A stretch of DNA of 64,000 nucleotides from Acinetobacter sp. ANC 3813 (GTDB lineage: Bacteria > Pseudomonadota > Gammaproteobacteria > Pseudomonadales > Moraxellaceae). The stretch spans positions 62,001-126,000 of the forward strand of contig NZ_NEGK01000003.1 of assembly GCF_002135435.1 (NCBI RefSeq). The letters run 5' to 3'. A program made the position numbers and the translations under genes. How positions within the stretch are numbered: the first letter of the stretch is position 1; each line of letters begins with the position of its first letter. The notes below the pieces were generated by a model that worked only from the letters and a program-made list of their open reading frames with translations, ran no database searches and was not told where the DNA came from. This document shows, one piece after another, positions 18,136 through 26,783 of this stretch.

Positions 18136-19644
18136 TTACTCTTTAGATATGAATTTTTGGAAACGTTCATTTTCAGATTGCAACAAAACTTCAGGTGTAT
18201 CATTTAATACCACATGACCATTTTCCATAAACACCACGCGGTCTGAAACTTTAAATGCAAAGCGCATTTCATGCGTCACAATAATCATGGTCAAACCTTC
18301 CTGCGCCAGCTCTTCAATGACTTTCAGAACCTCATTCACTAACTCTGGGTCTAAAGCAGACGTTGGCTCATCAAACAAAATAATGGATGGCTGCATTGCC
18401 AGTGCCCGCGCAATAGCTACACGCTGCTGCTGACCGCCTGAAAGCTGATGCGGATACTTATTGGCATGCAGCTTCATGCCAACTTTTTCCAGCATCGCTA
18501 GGGCTGTTACCTTGTTGTCCAGCACAGTGCCCATTTTGTGATACAGCGGCGCCAGCATGACATTTTCTAAAATCGTTTTATGCGGAAAGAGGTTAAAACT
18601 TTGGAACACCATCCCAACATGCACAATTTGCTGTTTATATTCAGGCGAATCTTCAGTGATTGTTTGATCTTTTAAAAACGGCTGACCCAATAAATTAACC
18701 GTGCCTTGATTCAGCGCCTCTAAACCATTCAAGGTGCGGATTAATGTGGTCTTGCCTGAACCTGATGGCCCGATGATTGAAATCACCTCGCCCCAATGTA
18801 CTTTCAGATCGATGCCTTTCAACACTTCATGCTGCCCATAGGCTTTATGAATATTCATCGCTTCCAGCGCATACTCGCCGTGACGTTCTGATTGAATTTC
18901 TTTACGCGCCCGTATTGATGCATTTGGTAGCTGCAGCAGAGGATCTGATTCACTGAGCATGCCTGGTTTACGGTTTGCAATATCAATGCGGCGTTCAAAC
19001 CAGCCAATCAGCCAGCCAAACACTGTCACAATCAGCACATAATAAAATGCCACTGCCAGCATGGTTTCCATCACCAAAAAGTTTTGCGTATATAGGCGCT
19101 GACCGACCAACAGGATTTCTGTTAGAGAAATAACTGAAACCAAAGAAGTGAGTTTAACAATGGATACGTATTCATTGCCCAGCGCTGGCAAAGCTACTCG
19201 AAATGCCTGCGGAATAACAATCAGACGCTGAATACCGGTAGGTTTCATGCCAAGCGCTTTACCTGCCTCAATTTGCCCTTTGTGAATAGACGTTAAGCCG
19301 CCGCGGTGAATTTCCGCAATATAGGCTGCTTCACTCAAGGTCATTGCCAGTAATCCCGCAATGAATGGCGATGCCAGCACCACGCTAGACGCTGGGAAAA
19401 TTTGCGGCAAGTTATACACAAAAACCAACAGTACCAATAGCGGCAGGCTTCGGAAAAACCAAATATAGATATCACTTGACCAAGCCAGCGCTTTGAGTTT
19501 GGATTGCTTGCCAAAAGCCAAGACAAAGCCTAATACGATGCCTAAGACCCAAACAATGACACTCAATTCAATCACGGTCCAAGTCGCTTGCCAAAAGTTT
19601 TTATTTAAAAATAAATTTAAGGTGTAATCCCAATTAAAATCCAT
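18136..19644 (-). CDS. Fused amino-acid ABC permease and ATPase
   Basis: 502-residue single chain. Residues 1 to about 225 form a HisM/GlnP-type permease with several membrane segments and the coupling EAA-like loop [20 protein letters not shown]. Residues about 255-502 are the ATPase: Walker [11 protein letters not shown] near 291, Q-loop VFQSFNLFP, signature [15 protein letters not shown] near 398 and Walker [12 protein letters not shown] near 421. In most bacteria these are separate genes. The fused chain presumably works as a homodimer with the binding lipoproteins at 17094 and perhaps 13940. The ATG has GGGGT upstream. It is read from its own unit between two terminators. Confidence 0.92.
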   Translation of the reverse strand: MDFNWDYTLNLFLNKNFWQATWTVIELSVIVWVLGIVLGFVLAFGKQSKLKALAWSSDIYIWFFRSLPLLVLLVFVYNLPQIFPASSVVLASPFIAGLLAMTLSEAAYIAEIHRGGLTSIHKGQIEAGKALGMKPTGIQRLIVIPQAFRVALPALGNEYVSIVKLTSLVSVISLTEILLVGQRLYTQNFLVMETMLAVAFYYVLIVTVFGWLIGWFERRIDIANRKPGMLSESDPLLQLPNASIRARKEIQSERHGEYALEAMNIHKAYGQHEVLKGIDLKVHWGEVISIIGPSGSGKTTLIRTLNGLEALNQGTVNLLGQPFLKDQTITEDSPEYKQQIVHVGMVFQSFNLFPHKTILENVMLAPLYHKMGTVLDNKVTALAMLEKVGMKLHANKYPHQLSGGQQQRVAIARALAMQPSIILFDEPTSALDPELVNEVLKVIEELAQEGLTMIIVTHEMRFAFKVSDRVVFMENGHVVLNDTPEVLLQSENERFQKFISKE

Positions 19645-19753
19645 ACCAGACCCCGCTTACATCATTCTGTTCTATTAATCTTGTTATATCGAATTTTATT
19701 TAAAGATGTAATTTTGAAAAATTGAGGTATTAATATGGAAAAATTAAAGCAAT

Positions 19754-19782
19754 AAAAAAGGCCAATTAAAAATTGGCCTTAT
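19754..19782 (-). terminator. Terminator after argE-like gene
   Basis: Minus strand: AAGGCCAAT-TTTTA-ATTGGCCTT continuing into a T-run. It is placed between the argE-like gene and the transporter gene. Confidence 0.75.
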
Positions 19783-19881
19783 ATTTAAAACAAATACTTC
19801 ACATAAATATATACATGAAATAATATTGCGCTTCAACATAAATGTTGATTTAATTTTAAATACTAAATTAATATAAAATAA

Positions 19882-21009
19882 TCAGCATTTAATACTCTGT
19901 AAAAGTTTATCTAAAAAGATCTCACATAATTGTATTTGCGAGACATCCACATATTCATTCGGCCGATGCGCCACAGCAATATCCCCCGGTCCGCATACCA
20001 CCACAGGACAGTGCAATGCATTTTGAAACAGGCCGCCTTCCGTACCATATGAAATGTTGCTTACAGTAGTATCTGTCGGCAGCAGTTCCTGCATAAATTT
20101 GACTGCATCGATAGTGGGAGACGTTTTCAGCCCTGGATATTGATTGACTTCTTCGACACCAATCTGATCTCGGAAATGCGCTGTAATTTGATTTAAGATC
20201 TGATTCTGAATATCCACACTGCTGTCTTCTGCCAAATGGCGGATTTCATAATCCACCGCACATGAGTTCGGCACAATATTCAGCGCAGTGCCGCCCGCAA
20301 TTTTTCCGACATGCACTGTGGTATAAGGAATATCATAACCCAAATCCTGATGCCCACCCCTTTGCAGATCTTGCTGAACCCTTTGAATAGATTCCACCAA
20401 ACTGCTGGCAACATGGATGGCATTCACATAATTAGGCGCCAAAGCAGAATGCCCTTCTTCGCCGCAGCAATGCGCACGAAATACAGTTTTACCCTTATGC
20501 GCCAAAGCCAGCTGCATCATGGTCGGTTCACCAATCACACACAGCATTGGCGGCTTAATTGTTGCAGCCAGCTGATCCAATATGCCGCGCACACCAATAC
20601 AGCCGATCTCCTCATCATAAGAGATGCATAAATGCAGCGGCCGTTTGAGCATCTGCTTAGATGCATCCAGCATAGTCATAATGGCGCAGGCCAAAAATCC
20701 TTTCATATCTGCTGTGCCGCGTCCATAGATTTTACCGTCTTTGAATTGAGCCTCAAAAGCTGGACTGTCCCATTGCTGGCCTTCTACAGGCACAACATCA
20801 GAATGTCCCGACAGCATAATTCCCGGCTGATCTTTAGGTCCAACCGTCGCCAATAAGTTGGCTTTGTTTTTCTCAGCATTAAAATTCAGAAGCGTGTCAA
20901 TTTTGTGCTGATCCAGCAGCGCTTTCACATGCAGGATTAAATCTAAATTGCTTTTATAAGATGTCGTATCAAACGCGATCAGCTGCGTTAAAAGTTCACT
21001 GCTTTTCAT
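19882..21009 (-). CDS. ArgE-like M20-family deacylase
   Basis: 375-residue dinuclear zinc hydrolase. The metal and catalytic residues are visible in LSGHSDVVPV, GRGTADMKGF, YDEEIGCIG and AHRPNEYVD. It is closest to acetylornithine deacetylase, which removes an acyl group from an N-acyl amino acid. The setting is not an arginine operon. It follows the LysR gene by about 10 bp and stands beside DUF1028, Rid and amino-acid transporter genes, so a catabolic N-acyl amino-acid hydrolase is likely. I chose the ATG at 21009; the upstream GTG at 21012 adds one residue. Calling it biosynthetic ArgE would be risky. Confidence 0.85.
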   Translation of the reverse strand: MKSSELLTQLIAFDTTSYKSNLDLILHVKALLDQHKIDTLLNFNAEKNKANLLATVGPKDQPGIMLSGHSDVVPVEGQQWDSPAFEAQFKDGKIYGRGTADMKGFLACAIMTMLDASKQMLKRPLHLCISYDEEIGCIGVRGILDQLAATIKPPMLCVIGEPTMMQLALAHKGKTVFRAHCCGEEGHSALAPNYVNAIHVASSLVESIQRVQQDLQRGGHQDLGYDIPYTTVHVGKIAGGTALNIVPNSCAVDYEIRHLAEDSSVDIQNQILNQITAHFRDQIGVEEVNQYPGLKTSPTIDAVKFMQELLPTDTTVSNISYGTEGGLFQNALHCPVVVCGPGDIAVAHRPNEYVDVSQIQLCEIFLDKLLQSIKC

Positions 21010-21019
21010 CACTGGATTT

Positions 21020-21997
21020 TCAGGCCTCAGCTGGAGTTTTAATTTTCACATGCGGATCAAAAAAATGCGCATCACCCATGCCCGGAATATATTGATTAGA
21101 TAAAAATGCGCGGCATCGGCTGATAAAAGCTTGCGATACCGTATTCAGCACCGCATTTTTAGCCGTCGCCAAACCTATTTTCATTGGGCGGTGCTCACCA
21201 GCTATACGGATGCGTACCAAACGTTTTCCATCCAATGAAAAATTATTTTTTGGCCGCACATTTAAAATGGTGTATCCCAAATTATTGGCCACCATCGAAC
21301 GCACAACATCTACATGTCTTGATGAATGCGCCACTTGCGGACTCAGTTTGTGATTGCGAAATAAGGAAATAAAATAATCATTGCTATACGGCATATCCAG
21401 CAGCACCATCGGCAGCTCTGCCAGCTCTTCAAGTGTTACCGCAACATTTTTTGCCAACGGATGCGCCTCACTGACCAACACATGCGGCGGCAGTACCGCG
21501 AGCGGTTCAAAGTTCACCAAATCATGATCAATGTTTAAATCATAGGTCAACACCACATCCAGCTCATTGCGGATTAATTTATGCAGTAAGACCTGCTGAT
21601 CTTCCTCAATTAAATCCAGCGTGACATTTTTATATAAATGCGTAAAACCGTGGATGATTTCCGCATAAATCATTGGTGAAAATGCGGTGAAGCAGCCAAG
21701 TTTCAAAGGCCCGCGGATTGATCCTGAAAAGTCCGCCGCCAAAGAATATAAACTGCTGGCTTGGCTTAAAATGAATTTGCATTCCTGCATCACTTTATCG
21801 CCAATATTAGTCAGAATCAGTCCTTTTGCATGCTGCCGAATAAACAGCTGCACCTGCAGTTCTGATTCTATATGCGCAATAGCCGCAGATATTGAAGGAG
21901 AAGAAACGTGAATTTTCTCAGATGCAATAATAATACTGCCGCTTTCTGCTGTAGCGACAAAATATTGCATTTGCCGCAAAGAGATACGATTTAACAA
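21020..21997 (-). CDS. LysR-family transcriptional regulator
   Basis: 325 residues: N-terminal winged helix-turn-helix (MQYFVATAESGSIIIASEKIHVSSPSISA spans about residues 10-38), then a type-2 periplasmic-binding-fold effector domain. It is co-directional with the argE-like gene just downstream and the DUF1028 and Rid genes upstream, an unusual non-divergent arrangement for LysR. It is the only dedicated regulator inside the 11-23 kb cluster and so the prime candidate to control it, with a pathway metabolite as inducer. Ligand unknown. Confidence 0.88.
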   Translation of the reverse strand: MLNRISLRQMQYFVATAESGSIIIASEKIHVSSPSISAAIAHIESELQVQLFIRQHAKGLILTNIGDKVMQECKFILSQASSLYSLAADFSGSIRGPLKLGCFTAFSPMIYAEIIHGFTHLYKNVTLDLIEEDQQVLLHKLIRNELDVVLTYDLNIDHDLVNFEPLAVLPPHVLVSEAHPLAKNVAVTLEELAELPMVLLDMPYSNDYFISLFRNHKLSPQVAHSSRHVDVVRSMVANNLGYTILNVRPKNNFSLDGKRLVRIRIAGEHRPMKIGLATAKNAVLNTVSQAFISRCRAFLSNQYIPGMGDAHFFDPHVKIKTPAEA

Positions 21998-22030
21998 CGC
22001 GATTCCTTATTTTATCCGCAGTCATGCAGA

Positions 22031-22702
22031 TTATTCATCGCCCGGCACACCATAACTTGGTGATCCAGAAGGATCTAGCGCCCTGACAACATAATCCTCA
22101 ACCTGCGGTTCATATATTTTCCAAAGTTGAAATAAGTCTTGTATCGGTGTTTCTGACCAGTCGATACGTAAATTAATAATCGGCCATTCAAGTTTATCAA
22201 CCACTAAAACACCCGCAGAATGAACTTCTCCAACCTCACCGCCTGCATCCAAACCCGCCTGCAGCGCAATAAGTAACCGTTCGGCTAATGCGCCTTCACT
22301 GGAGTGGAAAGCTTCAACCATTTTTGCAGGAACGTCCTCATTTGCCAGAAGATTTCCCGCACCAACAGCGTGCTCTCCAACGCACTCAGAATGAACACCC
22401 AATGTATTTTTGCCACTAAATACAGCAGGAGGCTCATCCGAATTCACCACAGATAGCTGCCGATACTCGATAAAATCGGTATTTTTCACTAATTCAGAAA
22501 TGGCTTCTTCTGGTGCAAGATCATACTTAACCATATCAAGCAAAATGTTTGCCAAGTATGGATCTGTGATGTTTTGCGAGGTCGCAACACCCACCCCAGC
22601 TTTGGCCTGCAGGCAGCGCGCAGCCACCGCAGGAGAAGAGGAGCTGATCGCCCCTCCGAATTGTCCGGTCTTTTTACAGCGGGCAATAATTGAAAACGTC
22701 AT
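22031..22702 (-). CDS. DUF1028-family protein, Ntn-hydrolase-like
   Basis: About 223 residues beginning MTFSIIARC. The pattern SIIARCKKTGQFGGAISSSSPAVAARC and GVGVATSQNITDP is the hallmark of DUF1028, whose fold resembles N-terminal nucleophile hydrolases. No biochemical role is established to my knowledge. The second residue Thr, which could be exposed by removal of Met, fits an N-terminal nucleophile; this is inference. I chose the ATG at 22702 with GGGAG nine bases upstream; TTG at 22708 is the other option. It lies 20 bp after the Rid gene and 33 bp before the LysR gene, so it is surely co-transcribed. An amide or lactam hydrolase step beside the ArgE-like enzyme is plausible. Confidence 0.85.
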   Translation of the reverse strand: MTFSIIARCKKTGQFGGAISSSSPAVAARCLQAKAGVGVATSQNITDPYLANILLDMVKYDLAPEEAISELVKNTDFIEYRQLSVVNSDEPPAVFSGKNTLGVHSECVGEHAVGAGNLLANEDVPAKMVEAFHSSEGALAERLLIALQAGLDAGGEVGEVHSAGVLVVDKLEWPIINLRIDWSETPIQDLFQLWKIYEPQVEDYVVRALDPSGSPSYGVPGDE

Positions 22703-22722
22703 AGGCAATAACTCCCTTGGCT

Positions 22723-23136
22723 TTAGTCTGGAATGACAGCAGTAGCATCAATTTCTACCAGCCATTCAGGACGCGCCAGCGCTGACACAACAATGCCTGT
22801 AGAAACGGGGAATACACCTTTAAGCCATTTGCCTACAACACGGTAAACGTCTTCACGGTAGCGCGGGTCAATAATGTAAATGGTGATTTTGCAGATGTCT
22901 TCCAGTTCACCACCCGCTTCTTTTAGCAGCATATCAATGTTATACATGGCTTGTTCGGCTTGCCCTGCAGCATCACCAATGCATACATTTTCAGAAGTAT
23001 CTAAATTTTGGCCAATTTGACCGCGCAGAAAAACCGTACTGCCTCGCGCAACAACGGCTTGGCATAAGTCATTATCAAGATTTTGCTCTGGATAAGTTTT
23101 TTTTGTGTTGAAAGTTCGAATGCGTGTATGTTTCAT
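22723..23136 (-). CDS. Rid-family protein lacking the catalytic arginine
   Basis: 137 residues, YjgF/YER057c/UK114 fold (VFLRGQIGQNL, AQAEQAMYNIDMLLKEAGG, the final LVEIDATAVIP). RidA proper hydrolyses reactive 2-imino or enamine acids and needs an Arg in the AR[ST]xVxV segment. Here the segment reads PVSTGIVVSALA, with no Arg at that place. It thus belongs with the Rid groups not expected to have the RidA imine-hydrolase activity. I chose the ATG at 23136 with AAGGA upstream. It is first gene of the Rid-DUF1028-LysR-ArgE unit. It may act on a different pathway intermediate. Confidence 0.87.
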   Translation of the reverse strand: MKHTRIRTFNTKKTYPEQNLDNDLCQAVVARGSTVFLRGQIGQNLDTSENVCIGDAAGQAEQAMYNIDMLLKEAGGELEDICKITIYIIDPRYREDVYRVVGKWLKGVFPVSTGIVVSALARPEWLVEIDATAVIPD

Positions 23137-23443
23137 TTTAACTGTTCCTTTTTTCGGTACAGTCTCAGTATGAATCAATCACTTATTAAGGCAATTTCCC
23201 TTTTCCTTGGCAGTAATTCAATTTTTCCTTATTAAAAATAATTACCGAAGGCTAGAAATTTTTAGGTAGTATCTGATGCTTAAAAAAATGCATCATGCGG
23301 CTTTTGTACAGTAAAAAAGAATGAAAATCTAAAAAATGAAAAAACAAGATCCAATCAGTTCATATGATCTTATTTTACTCTTCAGCACCCAGCCAAAATT
23401 CTGAATATTTATAAATATGACTAAGGTGCTCGGCTTACTCTAT
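23137..23443. other. Promoter region of the Rid operon
   Basis: About 300 bp without genes. It contains TGATGC-n10-GCATCA near 23272-23293, an inverted repeat that may bind the LysR-type regulator, and an AT-rich segment near the Rid start. No terminator is obvious on the cyclase side. Confidence 0.35.
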
Positions 23444-24451
23444 TTAAATTTCTGCCATTTTACGCTGACGCTTATTGTCATACATTTTGATATCTGCTGT
23501 TTCCATTAACTGGTCTATCGACTCTGCATCTTCAGGATAAACCGCCAAGCCAATACTTGCGCCAATTTTTAAACTGAGATTTTCAAACACAAAAGGCAGG
23601 CCGCAGGTTTCTGCAATCCGATTCATGGCTTTGGTGGCGAGATCCAAATCTGCAATATTCGTTAAAATAACCGCAAACTCATCTCCGCCCAAACGTGCAA
23701 CTAGATCTTCATTGCGGGTATGGCTGGCAATGCGCTGACCGATTTCCCGAAGCGCTGCATCCCCCGCCCGATGTCCGTATTGGTCGTTAATTGGTTTAAG
23801 ACCATCCATATCAATCATCAATATGCCCATGACTTTTTTATTCTTTTTGGCGCTTTCCAAACCTTGACGCAAACAGTCTAAAAATAAGGCGCGGTTAGCC
23901 AGTCCAGTTAAATTATCCTGAGTCGCCAGTTTATACAGCTCTTGCGCGCCATATTTGGTGGCATGATACATCGCAGCGGCAATCAGTTCCGACATTAAGC
24001 CCAGCAGCTGTAAGTCACCTTCTTTAAATGCATCTTCACGTTCAGAATAGATTTTTAAAACCCCAATTGCTTCACCGCAATGTACCAGCGGTACCACAGC
24101 CATAGATCGTAAACCCACTTTTCTGCATGCTTCACGGTCTACGCGAGGATCATTTTCGGAATCTTTGCAATATAAGGTTTTATTTTCATCAATACATAAG
24201 CCAGATAAGCTATTTTTCTGATGCAGACGCAGGCCCAGCAAATGGCCTGCACCGCCGGAAACCGCTCGATAGACCATTTCACCCTCTTCAGCCAATTCCA
24301 CGACTGAACCTTTGGCATGGGTTAAAGCTTGGGCCTGTTCCGCCACTAAAGTCATCACGGCATTTAAATCCAAACCCAATTTCGCAATGGCTGTTTGAGT
24401 TTGAATAACAGACATTAACTGCTTTGGCGTCGGCTGCTTGGACTTAGGCAT
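23444..24451 (-). CDS. Diguanylate cyclase with GAF sensor
   Basis: 335 residues. The N-terminal GAF domain (about 20-160) contains CKDSENDPRVDREAC and AVVPLVHCGEAIGVLKIYS. The C-terminal GGDEF domain has an intact active site ARLGGDEFAVIL near residue 253. The inhibitory site RNED lies exactly five residues before GGDEF, so product feedback is expected. It makes cyclic di-GMP from two GTP in the cytoplasm, controlled by a small ligand or redox signal bound by GAF. There is no transmembrane segment. It is a single gene, apparently unrelated to the cluster to its right. Confidence 0.93.
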   Translation of the reverse strand: MPKSKQPTPKQLMSVIQTQTAIAKLGLDLNAVMTLVAEQAQALTHAKGSVVELAEEGEMVYRAVSGGAGHLLGLRLHQKNSLSGLCIDENKTLYCKDSENDPRVDREACRKVGLRSMAVVPLVHCGEAIGVLKIYSEREDAFKEGDLQLLGLMSELIAAAMYHATKYGAQELYKLATQDNLTGLANRALFLDCLRQGLESAKKNKKVMGILMIDMDGLKPINDQYGHRAGDAALREIGQRIASHTRNEDLVARLGGDEFAVILTNIADLDLATKAMNRIAETCGLPFVFENLSLKIGASIGLAVYPEDAESIDQLMETADIKMYDNKRQRKMAEI

Positions 24452-24576
24452 GAATGGCTCTTAAAACGGATATTTATTTAATTTTAAAAATTTTTTTTTA
24501 TCATGTATAGGCTAAAAATCAATAATTTGATAACTCTGTCAAAAAATAAAGACCACATCTGTGATGCAGCCCACAA

Positions 24577-24593
24577 AATCAGCCATGCTGATT
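24577..24593 (-). terminator. Hairpin after the MetR-like gene
   Basis: AATCAGC-CAT-GCTGATT perfect 7-bp stem, followed on the minus strand by TTTTG. A weak terminator at best. Confidence 0.4.
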
Positions 24594-24601
24594 CGGCATA
24601 A

Positions 24602-25522
24602 TTATGCTGAATAATACGTCGCGCGTTTTTGTGAAAACTTTTCTAGCTGCTTTAAGAAACCTTCAAAATAGCTTTTTTCTTTCTCTTCGGTTCTAAATCC
24701 AGCATAGAGCGTACGGCGCAAACCATTGGGTGAAACACAGTTTAAACGGCGTGAAGTGACCCAGCCTTTCTGCTCATATTCGTTGACTACCCAATCTGGC
24801 AACGCCGCAATACCGCGCCCGCTGGCCACTAACTGGATCAGCATTTGGGTGAGATCCGTTGTTCGAATATTTTTTGGCTGAATATTTTCTGGAATAAACA
24901 GCTTCGCCATAATGTCCAAACGGTGCTTATCAACTGGATAAGTAATTAAAGTTTCATTGGCCAGATCTTGAACAGTAATGTTTTCAGCACGCACCAGCGG
25001 ATGTGTATGTGACAGCACCAATCGTGATTCATACTCAAAAATTGGAAAGTACTCAATTCCTTTTAGCGCTATAGGATCTGCTGTGATTAATAAGTCGAAT
25101 TCTGCATTTTGCAGCAGCTCATGCGGATTGGCTTCAAAACCAGAAGCAAAGTCTAAATCTACATCTGGATACTGCTGGCGGTAAACATTCAGCAGCGGCA
25201 TCAGCCAGTCAAAACAGCTATGACATTCAGAAGAAAAAGTAATCCGTCCCGTTTGACCATGCACAATACGGGTAATATCTGACTGGGTAATTTGCACTTG
25301 CGGCAAAACATCATCAGCCAGTTTGAGTAGTCGCTGCCCAACATTTGAAAAAGTCACAGGGCGCGTTCTGCGGTTAACAACTTCCACCCCATACCAATGG
25401 TCCAACTCTTTGAGCTGATGGGAAATTGCAGACGGTGTTAAACATAAATCATTGGCCGCAGCGACCAAAGAACCGTGTTCTCTGAGCGCAGTTAAGGTTT
25501 TTAAATGACGTAATTCCAACAT
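24602..25522 (-). CDS. metR: MetR-like LysR-family regulator
   Basis: 306 residues. The N-terminal helix-turn-helix (LRHLKTLTALREHGSLVAAA) has the MetR-typical continuation LTPSAISHQLKELDHWYG, and GIAALPDWVV lies in the effector domain. MetR activates methionine-biosynthesis genes with homocysteine as co-inducer. No met gene is adjacent, so the call rests on sequence likeness alone. I chose the ATG at 25522 with GGAAAG seven bases upstream rather than the GTG at 25540. Another LysR-family role cannot be excluded. Confidence 0.78.
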   Translation of the reverse strand: MLELRHLKTLTALREHGSLVAAANDLCLTPSAISHQLKELDHWYGVEVVNRRTRPVTFSNVGQRLLKLADDVLPQVQITQSDITRIVHGQTGRITFSSECHSCFDWLMPLLNVYRQQYPDVDLDFASGFEANPHELLQNAEFDLLITADPIALKGIEYFPIFEYESRLVLSHTHPLVRAENITVQDLANETLITYPVDKHRLDIMAKLFIPENIQPKNIRTTDLTQMLIQLVASGRGIAALPDWVVNEYEQKGWVTSRRLNCVSPNGLRRTLYAGFRTEEKEKSYFEGFLKQLEKFSQKRATYYSA

Positions 25523-25692
25523 AATAGCAACTTTCCGCACTGCAATATGGCTAAATCAGAAAGAACAAAGCATCCTATTTAGCACCGCAATTAATGAATG
25601 TAATTCATCTTAACATATTTTAAGATAGTTTTATTCAACAATATTTAAGTGCTGAAAATTCAAACAAGCCACAGCAATGCAAACCTACGGCC

Positions 25693-26679
25693 TTACAGCT
25701 CAGGGAGTTTCTTACCGCAGTGCGGGCAATATTCATATTGTTCCCTTTCCTGTTTTAAAGCTTCTTCACGCTGCTCACGCATCAGCTGCAGTAAAATATC
25801 CTGCGTCTGCTCCTTGGTTAGTCCAATGTCTTTACGGATTTCTTCTATTTTCTCTTGATCAATTATCAAATCTATTTCTGAATGATGCAGCAATTCTCTA
25901 AACTTCAGTTCTAAAAACTGCTTGCGCTGCTCCAGTTCATTGGCCAAGCCATTGGCTAGAATACCTGCTGGCAGCGCTGCCAGTCCGACCCCTAAAATAG
26001 TAATCAGTGCGCCAAGAAAGCGGCCTAATGGTGTAATAGGCGTGACATCGCCATAACCCACTGTAGTCAGCGTGACTACAGCCCACCACATTGACGCTGG
26101 AATAGAGGTAAAAACCTGCGGCTGTGCTTTACTTTCCACCACATAAATGCAAGCCGCCGCCATCACAATCATAATGCTGAGAATAAATATAACCGCTTGG
26201 AACGCGCCTTTTTCCCGTTCGATCACCCGCAGCAGAATTTGCAGCGAGACAAAATAGCGCGTGAGTTTTAAAAGTCTCAGAAGACGCAGAATACGCAAGA
26301 AGCGCAGATCGATTGGCACCCAGAAATTAATATAAGCAGGTAAAATCGCCAGCAGATCAATCAGTGCGCCGCCGCTTTTGACCCATTTCAGCCGATTTTT
26401 CCAGCCCGATTCAAAAGGCTCATTTTCCGCAATAGACCAAAGCCGCAGCAGATATTCCGCGCTGAAGATGGCAATGGAAATATGCTCAAAGCCGTCAAAG
26501 AATACACGGTAAGACTGATAAATATCATTCACGGATTCCAATAGGACCGCAGCGGCATTGCCTAAAATTAAGAGAATGAGGAAGTAATTGAGCGCTCGGC
26601 TAAAGGCCGTTTCATACTCATCATTATGTAAATTATTGTAGACAAACTTGCGCAGCGTATACCAAGCCGTAAATGCCAT
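25693..26679 (-). CDS. Voltage-gated-type potassium channel
   Basis: 328 residues. Six membrane segments are visible, including an S4-like arginine-rich helix (RFLRILRLLRLLKLTRYF). The pore has the K+ selectivity filter TTVGYGDVTP near residue 203. The cytoplasmic tail is charged and ends in CPHCGKKLPEL, half of a zinc-ribbon-like motif placed at the extreme C-terminus. Located in the inner membrane. The ATG at 26679 is preferred to TTG at 26688. It is downstream of the helicase gene, with a TGATGCATCA palindrome at 26720-26729 in the spacer. The physiological stimulus is unknown. Confidence 0.9.
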   Translation of the reverse strand: MAFTAWYTLRKFVYNNLHNDEYETAFSRALNYFLILLILGNAAAVLLESVNDIYQSYRVFFDGFEHISIAIFSAEYLLRLWSIAENEPFESGWKNRLKWVKSGGALIDLLAILPAYINFWVPIDLRFLRILRLLRLLKLTRYFVSLQILLRVIEREKGAFQAVIFILSIMIVMAAACIYVVESKAQPQVFTSIPASMWWAVVTLTTVGYGDVTPITPLGRFLGALITILGVGLAALPAGILANGLANELEQRKQFLELKFRELLHHSEIDLIIDQEKIEEIRKDIGLTKEQTQDILLQLMREQREEALKQEREQYEYCPHCGKKLPEL

Positions 26680-26783
26680 AGCAGTCAAATTTTAAGCAAA
26701 AATAATGCACCAGTTTAACTGATGCATCATAAAATTAAATCAAGACGTTTCAGTAATATATGAGAACGGTAATGCGCAAAAAA

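Noticed and set aside
19882..21009. Biosynthetic acetylornithine deacetylase (ArgE)
   Set aside because: No arginine genes nearby; the catabolic setting favours a general N-acyl amino-acid hydrolase.
26720..26729. TGATGCATCA palindrome as part of a TTTGATGCA regulon
   Set aside because: Too short, and it lies downstream of the helicase gene near unrelated genes.
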